From Palaemon carinicauda (Eukaryota; Arthropoda; Malacostraca; Decapoda; Palaemonidae): 64,000 nt of DNA. Below are positions 52,134-62,289 of the stretch, piece after piece. Location: assembly GCF_036898095.1 (NCBI RefSeq), contig NC_090750.1:94229412-94293411 (forward strand), written 5' to 3'. A program made the translations under genes and the position numbers. The notes under the pieces are model-generated. The model saw only the letters and a program-made list of their open reading frames with translations. It had not been told where the DNA came from and did no database searches. Position 1 is the stretch's first letter; each line of letters starts with the position of its first letter.

Positions 52134-53243
52134 GTTCAGGGTCATCAGGGTCTGTCGTACCGAACCCTTCAAAGTCCCTCTCAGCAACAGAAGCTGGCCA
52201 CAATTTCCTCCATGCTGAATTAAGAGTTCGTCTTGTGACACCCTGCCATGCATCGTCAATAATTTTCAAACAATGTACGATGTTAAAATGTTCCTTCCAA
52301 AATTCCCGAAGGGTGATATTGGTGTTGTCTGTGATATCGAAGCATTTCTTGAATAAATGCTTCGTGTACAGTTTCTTGAAGTTAGAAATAACTTGTTGGT
52401 CCATGGGCTGGAGGAGTGGCGTGGTGTTGGGCGGGAGATAAAGGACCTTGATAAATCTGTACTCATCAAGAATGTCCTCTTCGAGACCAGGAGGGTGACC
52501 AGGGGCATTGTCAAGGACCAAGAGATATTTCAATGGCAGGTTTTACTCAGCCAAATATTTTTTGACTGCCAGACCAAAGCACACATTAACCCATTCTGTG
52601 AAGAAATGCCAAGTAACCCAAGCCTTAGCATTAGCGTGCCACATCACTTGCAGTTTTTCTTTCAAGATCCTTTGGCTCTTGAAAGCACGTGAGTTTTCAT
52701 AGAGGTACACTAGCAGTGGCTTGACCTTACAGTCACCGCTGGCATTGGCACACAAGGCTAGAGTTAACCGGTCCTTCATGGGTTTATGGCCCGGTAGTCT
52801 CTTCTCTGCCATGATGAAAGTTCTCCTGGGCATTTTCTTCCCAAAAAAGGCCAGTTTCATCGCAGTTGAAAACTTGTTGGGGGATGTAGCCATATTGAGC
52901 GATAACCGAGGCAAATGTTGTGACGAAGTCCACCGTGACTTTCGTGTCGGAACTTGCTGCTTCCCCATGCCTCACAACCGAATGTATCCCGGTCCATTTC
53001 TTGAAATTATCCAGCCAGCCATGACTGGCTTTGAAGGTTTCCGCTGGCATCGAAGTCTCCCCTTTCTCAGCTGCTTGCTTCTCTTTTAAGTCATCATAGA
53101 TTCTACTGGCCTTCTCACATATGATCCTGGCAGCCGCATAGCTAGTACAGTATCTCAACTTTTTCCTCGTATCTCAGAATAGAAATTTGCTCGGTGCTAT
53201 CCTCGTATCTCAATTTTCTCGTGTCGGGACACTCGTATCTCAA
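52090..53243 (-). mobile_element. Tigger/pogo DNA transposon, 5'-deleted
   Basis: A minus-strand transposase remnant (52100-53145) is followed on its 5' side by 53150-53243, which holds four copies of CTCGTATCTCA or close variants. On the minus strand these read TTGAGATACGAG, the style of Tigger terminal and subterminal repeats. The DNA-binding N-terminus is missing, so the repeats lie next to mid-protein sequence. Confidence 0.65.
52100..53145 (-). pseudogene. Tigger-type transposase, frameshifted
   Basis: A DDE-superfamily transposase. In order: CENP-B-like HTH end (ETFKASHGWLDNFKKWTGIH), first catalytic Asp in QVFNCDETGLFW near 52855, a frame change there, MPRRTFIMAEKRLPGHKPMK and a stop after KKYLAE near 52543, then the second Asp in LLVLDNAPGHP and the third in LLQPMDQQVISNFKK, in the frame ending at 52081. 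All three catalytic residues remain, but at least two frame changes separate them. The first ~100 residues (HTH) are absent. Confidence 0.85.
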
Positions 53244-53904
53244 GGGATATTAAATTTAAACACAAAAAGAGATAGCATCAAACAAACTTACCCCTTTCCA
53301 TGTTGTCAAGAAGGGTTAAAAAAGGCTGTACAAACCAAAATAAAATGAAAAACTTTCAACAATGAAATACAGAGAATTAAGCATTATTACGTCATCGTAA
53401 TTATTGAGAATACTGTAGTGACTAATTAATCATAACCTGATTTCTGTTAATCAACTTTATCATAGTCCAAGGTTCACCACTTAACAAAAAAAAAGCTGGG
53501 AAAGATGGAAATTAGATGGCAGCTTGACGCAAGTTTATACGCAGGTAGCATTTTCTCCATCTGTAGCAGGGGTTCTTCGAGATGACGAAGTAATGTGTCA
53601 CCCATAACAGAGTTTCTGCACTGGAGGTGCTGTGTCAAGTTCAACAGTGCACTGACCTCATGTCTCTTATAAACTGTATGCCCTTGAAGGGGAAGAAGCA
53701 AGCTATGCGTTCGCCAGGGTCTGTCTCAGTAAAGTCCAGAAAGTCTTCTCAGAGGTTTTGACTGGTTCTGCCACCCATGGTTCGGTCTAGGGGTATATGT
53801 ATCAGGAGCAAGGAGTCCTTTTATCAGCTTCGACAAGCTTTTCAGGTGTTGGTGGTGTGTGGGGAACCACAAATGTTCACCGCACCTCTTCGGAAGCTGG
53901 AAAC
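53244..53904. other. Non-coding stretch left of element G
   Basis: AT-rich to 53470. A minus-strand frame at 53701-53474 (75 codons) has no recognised similarity and no clear coding signal. Confidence 0.4.
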
Positions 53905-53914
53905 ATGATAAATT

Positions 53915-54120
53915 CGAAGATAATTTGTATTTTTCCTAACCATACAAACCTTAGCTATTTACATTGGGTTTACCTTTTAGCGCAGCTGAAATGGCGAGCC
54001 ATTAGAATTTAACGACGGTGTATTACCCCCGCGCTAGTTAGCTGGGGGGTAGGGGAGTGGTAGCTAGCTACCCCTCCCCCCCTCACACACAGATGAATGC
54101 TCACTTTCACTTAGAGGTAG
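53915..54120 (+). repeat. Left inverted terminal repeat of element G
   Basis: Reverse complement of about 63525-63680, sharing TTTACATTGGG, CCTTTTAGCGCAGCTGAAAT and TACCCCCGCGCTAGTTAG. Confidence 0.8.
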
Positions 54121-54158
54121 GACTTGTCTTGGGGGACAGAGCTGGCGGGCAAATATGT

Positions 54159-54258
54159 GTAAATAGCCAAGGTTTGTATGGTTAGGAAAAATACAAATTA
54201 TCTTCGAATTTGTCATTTGTTCCGTAACCGAAATACAAACCACGCTATTTACATTGGG
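54159..54258 (+). repeat. Internal complementary region (ICR) of element G
   Basis: Complement of the left end up to GAATTTGTC, then ATT, then complement of the right end, including the G-specific CGCTATTTACATTGGG. Confidence 0.8.
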
Positions 54259-54699
54259 TGACTTACCCCTTAGGTAGGGTGGAAAGTCCCCAGCCATACT
54301 GGCTTTGGCTTTACCCGGGGACTCAGAATCCGAGTGAGTCGCACTTGAGAAAAGGAGTCCCTGCACCTCACAAGTTCCTTGCTCCGCAAGGAACCGTGTG
54401 GCCTACATAAGCTTGTGTGTGAAGGAAGAAGTGTGACCCGTCCTAGGCAGTTGACCTGGAGTTCCAGAAGGAACTCTGGGTTAGGACGTTCCCAATACCA
54501 CCTCGTCAGGGTATGGGGGACGCGACAGTATTGACTCAATAATCGGAACACAAGGAAGCATGGTTTACCTGCAGAGGTTCGAGGTCAGCTATGCAGAGAC
54601 CAGGATGCTGCTTCCCCGTAGAGGGGATGATGAAGAAAGAAATAAGGGCCAGACATACTTCTTTCGTTCGTGCAGACTAAAACCTGATAACAATGCCCT

Positions 54700-55595
54700 C
54701 AACCTTCTGCTACCTGTTCAAAAAGGAGCCTGAGGTTAGACCAGCTGTTGTGTAGCCACCACAGAGCGATAGAAAAAGTATCGAGACTCCTGTGGGTCAC
54801 GCCCTGCAGGAAGCGGGCTGCGAAGGTCATTAGACGCTTCCAGACTCCAGCTTGTAGCACCTGCGTCACAGAGTAGTATTACTCGAAGGCGAGGGACGTT
54901 GCGATATATCCAACATCGTGCTGTAGGGCGACGTGACGGGGGAGGGTCTGGAGACAGGTCGAGATGAATGTCCTTGAGTCCGGGCTGAAGAGGTATACTG
55001 GTGACTCTCCCCCGTGTCCTCCTTGTGCTCCCAAATCGGCTGCAACCGAGGACAAACTGCAGCTGTTCCCAAAGCTAACCTCTCAATTCCTTTACTGGCA
55101 AGAAAGAGAAGGTCTTGGGACATCAGATACAGAATGGAGACTCAAAATCTTAAAGAAATTGGACCGAAGGGCCGGGACCCCCAGATTCTGAGTCTAGCCA
55201 ACAACTCGGGAGCGAACCTGAATGTTGCCTTCCCCTCTTCCTTAGAAAGGGCGGAGTCATACGAGCCGAAGAAGATTGTTTACACACTGGCCGTGGCCAG
55301 AGTGAGCAGGAGACCCAAGGCGGAATACAATCCGAGGCCTGTCGTAAAGGGTCTTGAGAAGATCTCTTCAGGGACTAAAAAGTCCGAGCCATGCTCCAAG
55401 TTGGAGGTCTTCCTCCGACTAGGGCAGGGACGATCGTAGCTTCGCATGAGCGAGGAAAGATCCAGCGGGCAGGAGAAAGTTATTCCTTTAAGCCTGAAGG
55501 TCCGGGAAAGGCTGAGCGACAGGCTTCATTGCCGAGAGCGGAAAGGAGTTTCCTCCCGCCGAAAGGCAATAAGACCGTTATTGCTGGAGAAGAGG
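54700..55595 (-). pseudogene. DIRS element G tyrosine recombinase, decayed
   Basis: Matches E over 27600-28480 at the DNA level (for example CAGACTCCAGCTTGTAGCAC and GCACCTGCGTCACAGAG) but with many small indels, so no long frame is left. It is cut at 55599 by the Tigger element and resumes at 58040. Confidence 0.65.
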
Positions 55596-56072
55596 CATAC
55601 AGTGAACCCTCGCTACTTCGCGGTTCGACAATCGCGGATTCACCACTTCGCGGGGTTTTCCCATAACCCATATATATATACATATCGCGGATTTTCCGGA
55701 AAATTCGAAAATACCGCGAAATCTGAAGACAACCAAATACGATATTTTGTTACCTGTAATTCCATTAATACTGTAATTAGTAATATCTGTTCTTACTGAT
55801 TGTTCATTGCATTACATATGATATATAATTCAGCACAGAAAGAAATAAAACACGAAAAGAGAATGTGATCATACGATAATTCAGTACTGTATACAGTACG
55901 TAGTACAGTAAAATTAAATCGAACATGAAACGCAAATCAGATGCAGTCATACCATATTAGAATGGTGTGTACTGTAATGGATGTGCTTCTTTTCCATGAA
56001 TCTTTTGTATGTATACGTACGTAGTACTGCATCCAATAATATTCTTTGTTGCAAAAATCACATTTCGAATAA

Positions 56073-56078
<6 letters not shown>

Positions 56079-56135
<57 letters not shown>
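56079..56135 (+). repeat. (GA)n microsatellite within the Tigger element
   Basis: 57 bp of GA repeats preceding the transposase gene. Confidence 0.95.
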
Positions 56136-56138
<3 letters not shown>

Positions 56139-56159
56139 TAAAATAGCGTACGTAAAGCT

Positions 56160-56290
56160 GTATTATTATTATTGTTATTATTATTATTATTGTTGTTGTT
56201 GTTAATAAAATTATTATTGTTATTATTATTATCATTATTATTATTATTATTACTGTACAGTATTATTATCATTATTTATTATTATTACGG
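56160..56290 (+). repeat. (ATT)n-rich microsatellite within the Tigger element
   Basis: Interrupted ATT, GTT and ATC triplets over about 130 bp. Confidence 0.9.
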
Positions 56291-56594
56291 TATTTACTTA
56301 ATCTACGTACGTTCGGTATGCGCGGGGCATCTTCTATGAGTAGGTAACCAACGCATCATAGTACTGTAAGACGGGTTGTGATTGGTTCAAGCGCTGATAG
56401 ATGACGAATCAGAACTCAAGTTTTGTTATCTAGCCTGTGATTGGTGTTTTGCCCGCATCTCCTAAGTTCTCACGGGGCTGGATCGTCCACTCTCTGTTAC
56501 CGCGTATCGCTGAGTAGACGTTCTTAAGTGTGTGAATCTGTGCTGTGTGCGACTTTTTTAAGTTGAACTTTTTGTTACTGTAAATCCTACTGTA

Positions 56595-57728
56595 ATGGCT
56601 CCCAAGCTTTCTGCTTCTCTTAAGGCTGGTAGTGAGCCTAAACGCCACCGAAGGATGATGACGATAGCTGAGAAGGTTACGCTTCTCGACATGTTAAAAG
56701 ATGGTAGAAGTTACGCGTCCGCTGGCCGCCATTTTGTCATCAATGAATCTACTGTTTGCTATATCAAGAAGGACGAGGCGAACATTAGAAAGACGGCTGC
56801 AATCACCTTTAGCAGATCAGCGAAGCGAGTCGTTACAACGCGTAATAAAACGATCGTACGCATGGAAGGTGCTTTAGCTGTGTGGATTGCCGACTGCCGG
56901 AAGAAGAACATAGCGTTGGATACGAACACCATCCAAACAAAGGCTTTGAGCTTATATGAGAATTTTGCTGCAAAGGAACCTAAAGACGACGACGGCAACC
57001 ATGCTGAAGATGATGATGATGCAGATGATCCTCAACCAGGGACATCCACTGATTCCCAGCCTCAGAAACGTTTTTCCGCCAGCAAAGGATGGTTCGCGAA
57101 GTTTCAGAAACGCTTCGCCCTGAAAAGCGTTTCCCTGCATGGGGAGTCTTCTTCCGCTGACACTGCCGCTGCTGAAACTTACGTGAACCAGACGTTCAAG
57201 AATATTATCGCCGAAGGTGGATACAAGCCGGAACAAGTCTTTAATATGGATGAGACTGGCTTGTTTTGGAAGAGAATGCCGTCGCGAACTTTCCTGTTCA
57301 AAGAGGAAGTCAAAGCCTCTGGCTTTAAAGCATTCAAGGATCGCGTTACCCTCGTGATGTGTGGCAATGCTGCTGGATTTTTGTTAAAGCCGGGGCTTAT
57401 TTATAAGTCGAAAAATCCTCGCGCTTTGAAAAATAAAAATAAGAATCTCCTTCCCGTGTACTGGATGCATAATCAAAAAGCATGGATTACGAAGATGCTG
57501 ACCTCCAACTGGTTCCATCAGTGTTTTATCCCGCAAGTCAGCAAATATCTCTTAGAGAAGGGCTTGCCATTCAAGATCCTTCTCCTTATGGATAACGCTG
57601 GTGGACACGCAACTGACCTGTCGCATGAGGGCATTCAGGTTGAGTTCCTGCCACCCAACACCACGTCATTAACTAACCTATACATATATGTGTACTGTAC
57701 ACTAAATGAGTTTGTTTCTTCATTATGA
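56595..57728 (+). CDS. Tigger transposase, C-terminally truncated
   Basis: The 377-codon frame starts at the ATG at 56595. A psq-type HTH (about residues 15-55; KVTLLDMLKDGRSYASAGRHF, ESTVCYIKK) and a CENP-B-type HTH (about 85-180; ALAVWIADCRKK, ASKGWFAKFQKRF) precede the DDE catalytic domain. The first Asp is in VFNMDETGLFWKRMPSRTF and the second in ILLLMDNAGGHATDL. After EFLPPNTTSLTNLYIYVY the frame leaves the family: the third Asp region (normally QPMDQG) and the rest are gone, replaced by a short unrelated tail. An internal deletion is the likely cause. The protein could still bind DNA but should not cut it. Confidence 0.88.
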   Translation: MAPKLSASLKAGSEPKRHRRMMTIAEKVTLLDMLKDGRSYASAGRHFVINESTVCYIKKDEANIRKTAAITFSRSAKRVVTTRNKTIVRMEGALAVWIADCRKKNIALDTNTIQTKALSLYENFAAKEPKDDDGNHAEDDDDADDPQPGTSTDSQPQKRFSASKGWFAKFQKRFALKSVSLHGESSSADTAAAETYVNQTFKNIIAEGGYKPEQVFNMDETGLFWKRMPSRTFLFKEEVKASGFKAFKDRVTLVMCGNAAGFLLKPGLIYKSKNPRALKNKNKNLLPVYWMHNQKAWITKMLTSNWFHQCFIPQVSKYLLEKGLPFKILLLMDNAGGHATDLSHEGIQVEFLPPNTTSLTNLYIYVYCTLNEFVSSL

Positions 57729-57955
57729 TCAGAGATGAACGTAAACAAAACATTGGTGTCCATTTTTTATCGTGCTTTTTAGGTGTTTAGGAAACGCATG
57801 ATATAAAATCGCCTTTAATATTTGTGCCTGTTTTAGTTTAGGGTGCTGTAGTACATGCATTAAGTGTTCTGTACATTAAAGGGTGGTTTGTTAACAGTAC
57901 TACGTACAAGGGAAGGTTTTAAAAGTCCGAATATACATGTTAAATAAATAGGTAA
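57729..57955 (+). other. 3' part of the Tigger element
   Basis: Non-coding AT-rich DNA between the truncated gene and the right terminal repeat. Confidence 0.5.
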
Positions 57956-58039
57956 ATATGATGTCACTACTTCGCGGATTTTCACCTATCGCGCCCGCGT
58001 CTGGAACCTATCTACCGCGATAAACGAGGGTTCACTGTA

Positions 58040-59222
58040 TCTCCCACGGCACCAACCACCGAAGACTCTTCACTTTGCCTGGAAGACCTCTGCGGATGAC
58101 TATCGCAGACGACGCGACCTCCGTACCGCGACTGTAGCGGGTTGTCTCTTCTTGAGGAGGAGGCGTAGTGTCTCCAGGCATGAAGCCGAAGCGACGCCCT
58201 GGTTCGGGAGAGATGTTGCAGTGTGGTTGTTTGAGTAGTCTGCGCCGTGGGAGAAACTCTCACGGGAGTTCAGTCAGGGGAAGCAGAGGGTCAAGAAACC
58301 GTTCTGCGCATAGTCCCAGTGGAGCTCTCCCATTGAAAGGTTGACAGACAACCTGGTCTTGTTGAGACCCATTGTCCACAGACAAAAAGGAGGGAAGACG
58401 CAGGCGTTGAAGTTGTCCCACCATCACCGGAATGCATCTTGCCAGAGTCTCGGGGTCTGAGACTGGGGGGAAGAACAGCGGAAGCTTGAGGTTCCAAGCT
58501 GTCGCGATCAGGTCACCCAGACCAGGACTTGCTGGTTACTCAAGGTCAAAGACCCCCAGGTACACTCTCTCTACGAGGCTCTGCTCGGATAGTCGGAGAG
58601 AACATTCCTCTGCCTGGAATAAGAGAGCCGATGGTGGTATTGAGAGTATCTCAATCATCCCGGTATCTCTACTGCAAGAAGTGAAGGTGTGAAAATGCAT
58701 CCCCTGCTGGTTAGAACACGCCAGAATCATGAAGTCGACGCGCACGGAGCGACTCGGCAGGAGCTGTAGGATCTGTAGAGGGGCCAGACTACGGCCCCTA
58801 AGCCTGCCTGAATGATTGAGAGGTATCCTTCAGGTCTTGACCATAGGCCTGGACCGGAACATGGCCCCCCCCCCCCTTTCCTTTGACGAGTCTGAGAACA
58901 GCATCAAGAATGTGGGGAAAGGACGAGAATATCCACTACCATCAAGAGGTTCCATAGGTCAACACCCATTGCAGGTCTAATAGTTCCGCTGGTCCCATAG
59001 GGGCCAGGAAGTCCGGTTAAACGTTGCCTGAAACCACCGGAACTTGGACCGCCCCACATGGAACTTATCCCGAGGTGACCGTTCGGACTATAGACGGGTC
59101 AATGAGGAAAGGAGAACTAGGAAATGTTCCAAGGTAGGGCTGAAAGCTCTGCTTGACTGAGAACAGGTACTGCGACTCTCCTCAGTCTTGCCACAGTCAA
59201 CTGAAAGGAAGGCTCGGAGGAT
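58040..59222 (-). pseudogene. DIRS element G recombinase N-terminus, Dam-like and RNase H remnants
   Basis: DNA similarity to E continues (recombinase N-terminal part at 58040-58180, Dam-like part to about 58500, RNase H to about 58900), but the frames are very short. A C-run at 58866-58878 falls in the glycine-rich RNase H motif, as in element F. Confidence 0.6.
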
Positions 59223-59342
59223 GTGGCAACAGAATCTGGCGTGCCCAGGTGGTCACCCATCCAAGTACCGACCAGAACCGACGTTGCTTAACCTCGCTGG
59301 ACGGACGAGAAGCGGGGTTTCCAACGTGGTAAGGCCGTTGAC
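59223..59342 (-). pseudogene. 5S rRNA-like sequence
   Basis: On the minus strand about 120 bases read like 5S ribosomal RNA: ACGGCC, ACCACGTTGGAAAC, CTTCTCGTCCG, GGTTAAGCAACGTCGG (box A region), TACTTGGATGGGTGACCACC (box C region), TGGG. The length equals that of a full 5S gene and the internal Pol III promoter boxes are nearly intact. Changes at both ends and in the middle argue for a pseudogene or a 5S-derived repeat rather than a working gene. It stands where element E has reverse-transcriptase sequence. Confidence 0.75.
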
Positions 59343-59610
59343 TCAATATCATGGCCAGATACTCCAGATGTTGAGGCAGAAGAAGAGAACGCTCCAAGCA
59401 AAATACCATGAACCCACACTCATGGTAAGCATCCGGAAGCTTGTCCCGGCTCTGAAGAAGGTCGAACCCGAGCCTACCGGAGTTGACCAGCCCTCCAAAA
59501 AGCAAAGGAGGCGGAAGCCTGCACCTGAGCGGCCATGAGGAAAGCAGGGAGAGTTCTCTGGGGAAAAAAACCTGCTATGCCACGGCGGGATAGCCACACT
59601 GCATCATAAG
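59343..59610. other. Foreign segment next to the 5S-like sequence
   Basis: It does not match the corresponding part of element E and may have arrived with the 5S-like sequence. A plus-strand frame ends QPSKKQRRRKPAPERP at 59538; I do not recognise it and would not call it a gene. Confidence 0.35.
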
Positions 59611-59614
59611 CAGG

Positions 59615-60120
59615 AATACTTGCAGTCTAGGCTGAATTCCACGAGCTCCCTGGAAGATGGATGGAATGGAAACTGAAAGTACCCGTCCTTCCGATCCAGG
59701 GTTTAAGGAGTCCTGTCGCCTCGTTACCAGTCTGATCGATTCTGCTGTTCTACGCTGGCCGAAGTTTGTTCGACAAACTTGATCAGGGCTAACAGGTCGA
59801 CTACGGAACTCCCCTCTCAGATCCTTCCTTACAAGAAAGGATCAACTGAAGAGGCCGGAGGTGAAGCTGTCGATGATCCTATGGAGGACCTTCGCCTAAG
59901 GTATGGATCATTCTGCCAAACCGGGCAACTCTTGCCGACGCTATGGCATAGAGGTTCAGAGACACTGAATTCGCTGACAGAGACGGCAGGCGCGATATCC
60001 TTGGCTGATCACAGAGATCGTGCGGGAATGGGCATCGGGAAGCTGTCATCCGGATGAGTAACCTTAAGCATCCTCCAAGCGAGAAACCTGCAATCCTAGA
60101 GTTCGTGAACTCTGCCGCTC
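59615..60120 (-). pseudogene. DIRS element G reverse transcriptase remnant
   Basis: DNA similarity to E over 29930-30440 resumes (CCTGGAAGATGGATGGAATG, CGACAAACTTGATCAG). No frame with the YLDD motif survives. Confidence 0.6.
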
Positions 60121-61049
60121 CTTTTAGGACTATGCCCCCCCGGGGGAGCCTCCCGTGCCATCTGTTCCTGACAGGAGGAAACTGCAATTGGACACCTTGT
60201 CTCAGTTGTCGTAGCCGATAACTTAGGCCGACGTGGTTGAAAGAAAAAGGCGCTGGAGCCCTGCAGAGTCTGGAAGAAAGCGCCTTGGAGGAGTGAAAAT
60301 GGAAGTCGATTTCCTCCGCAGAGCCGCTGTCTAAGTCTCTGTCCTTGGGCACAAACAAACTCTTCTCAAGGATGGAAGGGTGTCTGAGGTTGTCGACCTC
60401 CACAGATGAGACACCCGAAGGAAGCCCTCAGTCAGCGCGTCCAGATGGTCCAACCTCGAGCTTGTCCGCAAGTTAGATACTTAACGACGAAAGGCCAAGG
60501 TGCCTGAGCCCGAGAGGAGGAAAGTACCCATGATCTTCCTGTAGCTTCCTTGAACCAAACCTCGGGCCGTAACCGAGGAGGGAAAGGACTTGGTAAGCCC
60601 CCAGAGAAAGGGGTAAGCAGTCACCCCTTGGCCGATGGAGAAATCTCGAACGGAAAGCCCCCCGCCAAAAAATCCTTCCAGGGAATGACGGGGAAGGGCT
60701 AACCCAGGTTCTGGAAAGAGGAGTTTTGCTCAGACCGCCCTGAAGTTTCCTCCTATTCTTGCAAGTGCCATGCTCTGCGTTTACGGGGTGAGGCCGTGTT
60801 CTGGAAATACGCTCCAGAAGAACTCGCCAGGCTGGCCATGCTGCGAAAACCCCAATGGGAATCGTGGTTGCAATCGCCCTGGAGCTCGCGCGATGGTAAT
60901 TCAGAGATTTGCACGTGGGCGAACGTAGAAGCGCCCATGCGCGGTCACGCAGGAACGCAAACGAAGGTGAGCGAAGAACCGCAGAAGGAGGGCGAGAGCT
61001 GGTGGTCGGCGAGCGATAACCCATAGACGAGCAATGGATACTGCAAGAA

Positions 61050-61180
61050 TTAAGCCGACGTTCGTGCGAAGAAACACCGTCGGTTCGAGCGACGGAACAC
61101 CGTCGGTTCGCGCGACGGAACACCGTAGGTTCGCGCGACGGAACACCGTCCGTCCGCGCGATCGAATACCGTTGGTTCAC
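61050..61180 (+). repeat. Short tandem repeat around CACCGTCGGTTCGCGCGACG
   Basis: A unit of about 24 bp, GGAACACCGT(C/A)GGTTCGCGCGAC, repeated four to five times with substitutions. On the minus strand it encodes an eight-residue period (SREPTVFR-like, RRANRRCSVARTDGV). Confidence 0.8.
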
Positions 61181-61490
61181 ACGTGGGCGAACATTGGAGA
61201 GCATGTGCGCGAACGCACATGAGCGTAGACGTGCAGGCGTGTGGGCGCGCAGGCGAATGATCGCGTGGGCGCGCGGGCGAGCAGTCGCGAGGGTGGGCAG
61301 GTGAATGAGCGCGAGTCCGAGAGGGCGAACGCAGGCGTTAGCGCGATGGCGAGGAAACGCGCTGCCGCGTGGGCGAGGAAGACCGCTGGCGATGTGGATC
61401 AACAGGCGATAGGTGGTGAGCTGGTGAGCGCTGACGCGCAGGTTGGCGATGGCGCGTTGTGGCATGTCGACGCGTAGGCGAGCGATGGCG

Positions 61491-61630
61491 AGCAGCATGC
61501 GCAGGTGGGCGATCGCGCGATGGCGAGCAGCATGCGCAGGTGGGCGATCGCGCGATGGCGAGCAGCATGCGCAGGTGGGCGATCGCGCGATGGCGAGCAG
61601 CATGCGCAGGTGGGCGATTGCGCGATGGCG
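61491..61630 (+). repeat. 35-bp tandem repeat, four copies
   Basis: Unit starts at 61491, 61526, 61561 and 61596; each reads GAGCAGCATGCGCAGGTGGG followed by CGATCGCGCGATGGC, almost without change. 35 is not a multiple of 3, so successive units are read in different frames and the protein pattern repeats only after three units (for example RPPAHAARHR, AHLRMLLAIA, SPTCACCSPS). Confidence 0.95.
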
Positions 61631-62289
61631 AGCTAGTAGCTGGCGAACCATGTTCCTTCAGAAGCGTTGGAGAACGTTGGCAGGCCGGCTGTAACACACG
61701 CGGGCGATCCGGAGATCGCCGAGAAACAGGTGATCGCTGACGTGTAGAACCTGTTGAATAGGCGATACTAAAATCGCCTGTGTGCGCTGGCGAGCAGGTG
61801 AACGCTGGCAAGCAGGTGATCGCTGGCGAGCTGATGATCGCTGACGAGCAGAAGGCAACGCGTGGAAGCCTGCGCATAGAAGAAGAGTCCTTGACCCAGA
61901 CCTGAACCGAAGTTCTAGATCGCGAGAGCGAACGTGGGCGCGTAACAGGAACCAACAGGAACAGCAGGGATGATCATCATGAGAGCGCTGGCGAACAGGA
62001 AGCGCTGATGAGCAGGAGAGCGCCTGTGCGCTAACACTGAGCAGGAGCAGGAGAGAACACAGCAGAAGGGCGCGCAGGGGAACCCTGACACGCAAGGGAA
62101 GAACCCCCGTGGGAGGCAACCCTTTGCCCCGAAGGGAACGTTGTCCGTCGGGAGACAGATGTCCATCGGAAGACCGTTGCCTGTCCGCCGGGAGACTGAT
62201 GTTCGTTGGAAGACCGTTGCCCGTCGGAAGACGAGATCAGACTGCTGTCCATCTGCACCAAGGCGGAAGATCAAGAAGGAGTTGTAGGC

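Larger units (their letters stand above)
55600..58037 (+). mobile_element. Tigger DNA transposon inserted in element G
   Basis: 2438 bp flanked by TA on each side (55598-55599 and 58038-58039). The terminal inverted repeats start CAGTGAACCCTCG at both ends, with subterminal ATCGCGG and TTCGCGG motifs. It carries one transposase gene with its 3' end missing, plus long GA and ATT microsatellites in its 5' untranslated part. It is younger than element G, whose recombinase sequence it splits. Confidence 0.92.

Noticed and set aside
53474..53701. 75-codon minus-strand frame as a gene
   Set aside because: No domain, no neighbours, AT-rich surroundings; length is within chance expectation.
55937..56272. 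Asn-rich and Ser-Leu repeat protein
   Set aside because: Translation of the ATT and GA microsatellites within the Tigger element.
59188..59538. 116-codon plus-strand frame as a gene
   Set aside because: Its first half is the antisense of the 5S-like sequence, and the rest has no recognised similarity.
61491..61630. CRISPR-like array of 35-bp repeats
   Set aside because: The units are directly adjacent with no spacers, in a eukaryotic retroelement; it is a simple tandem repeat.
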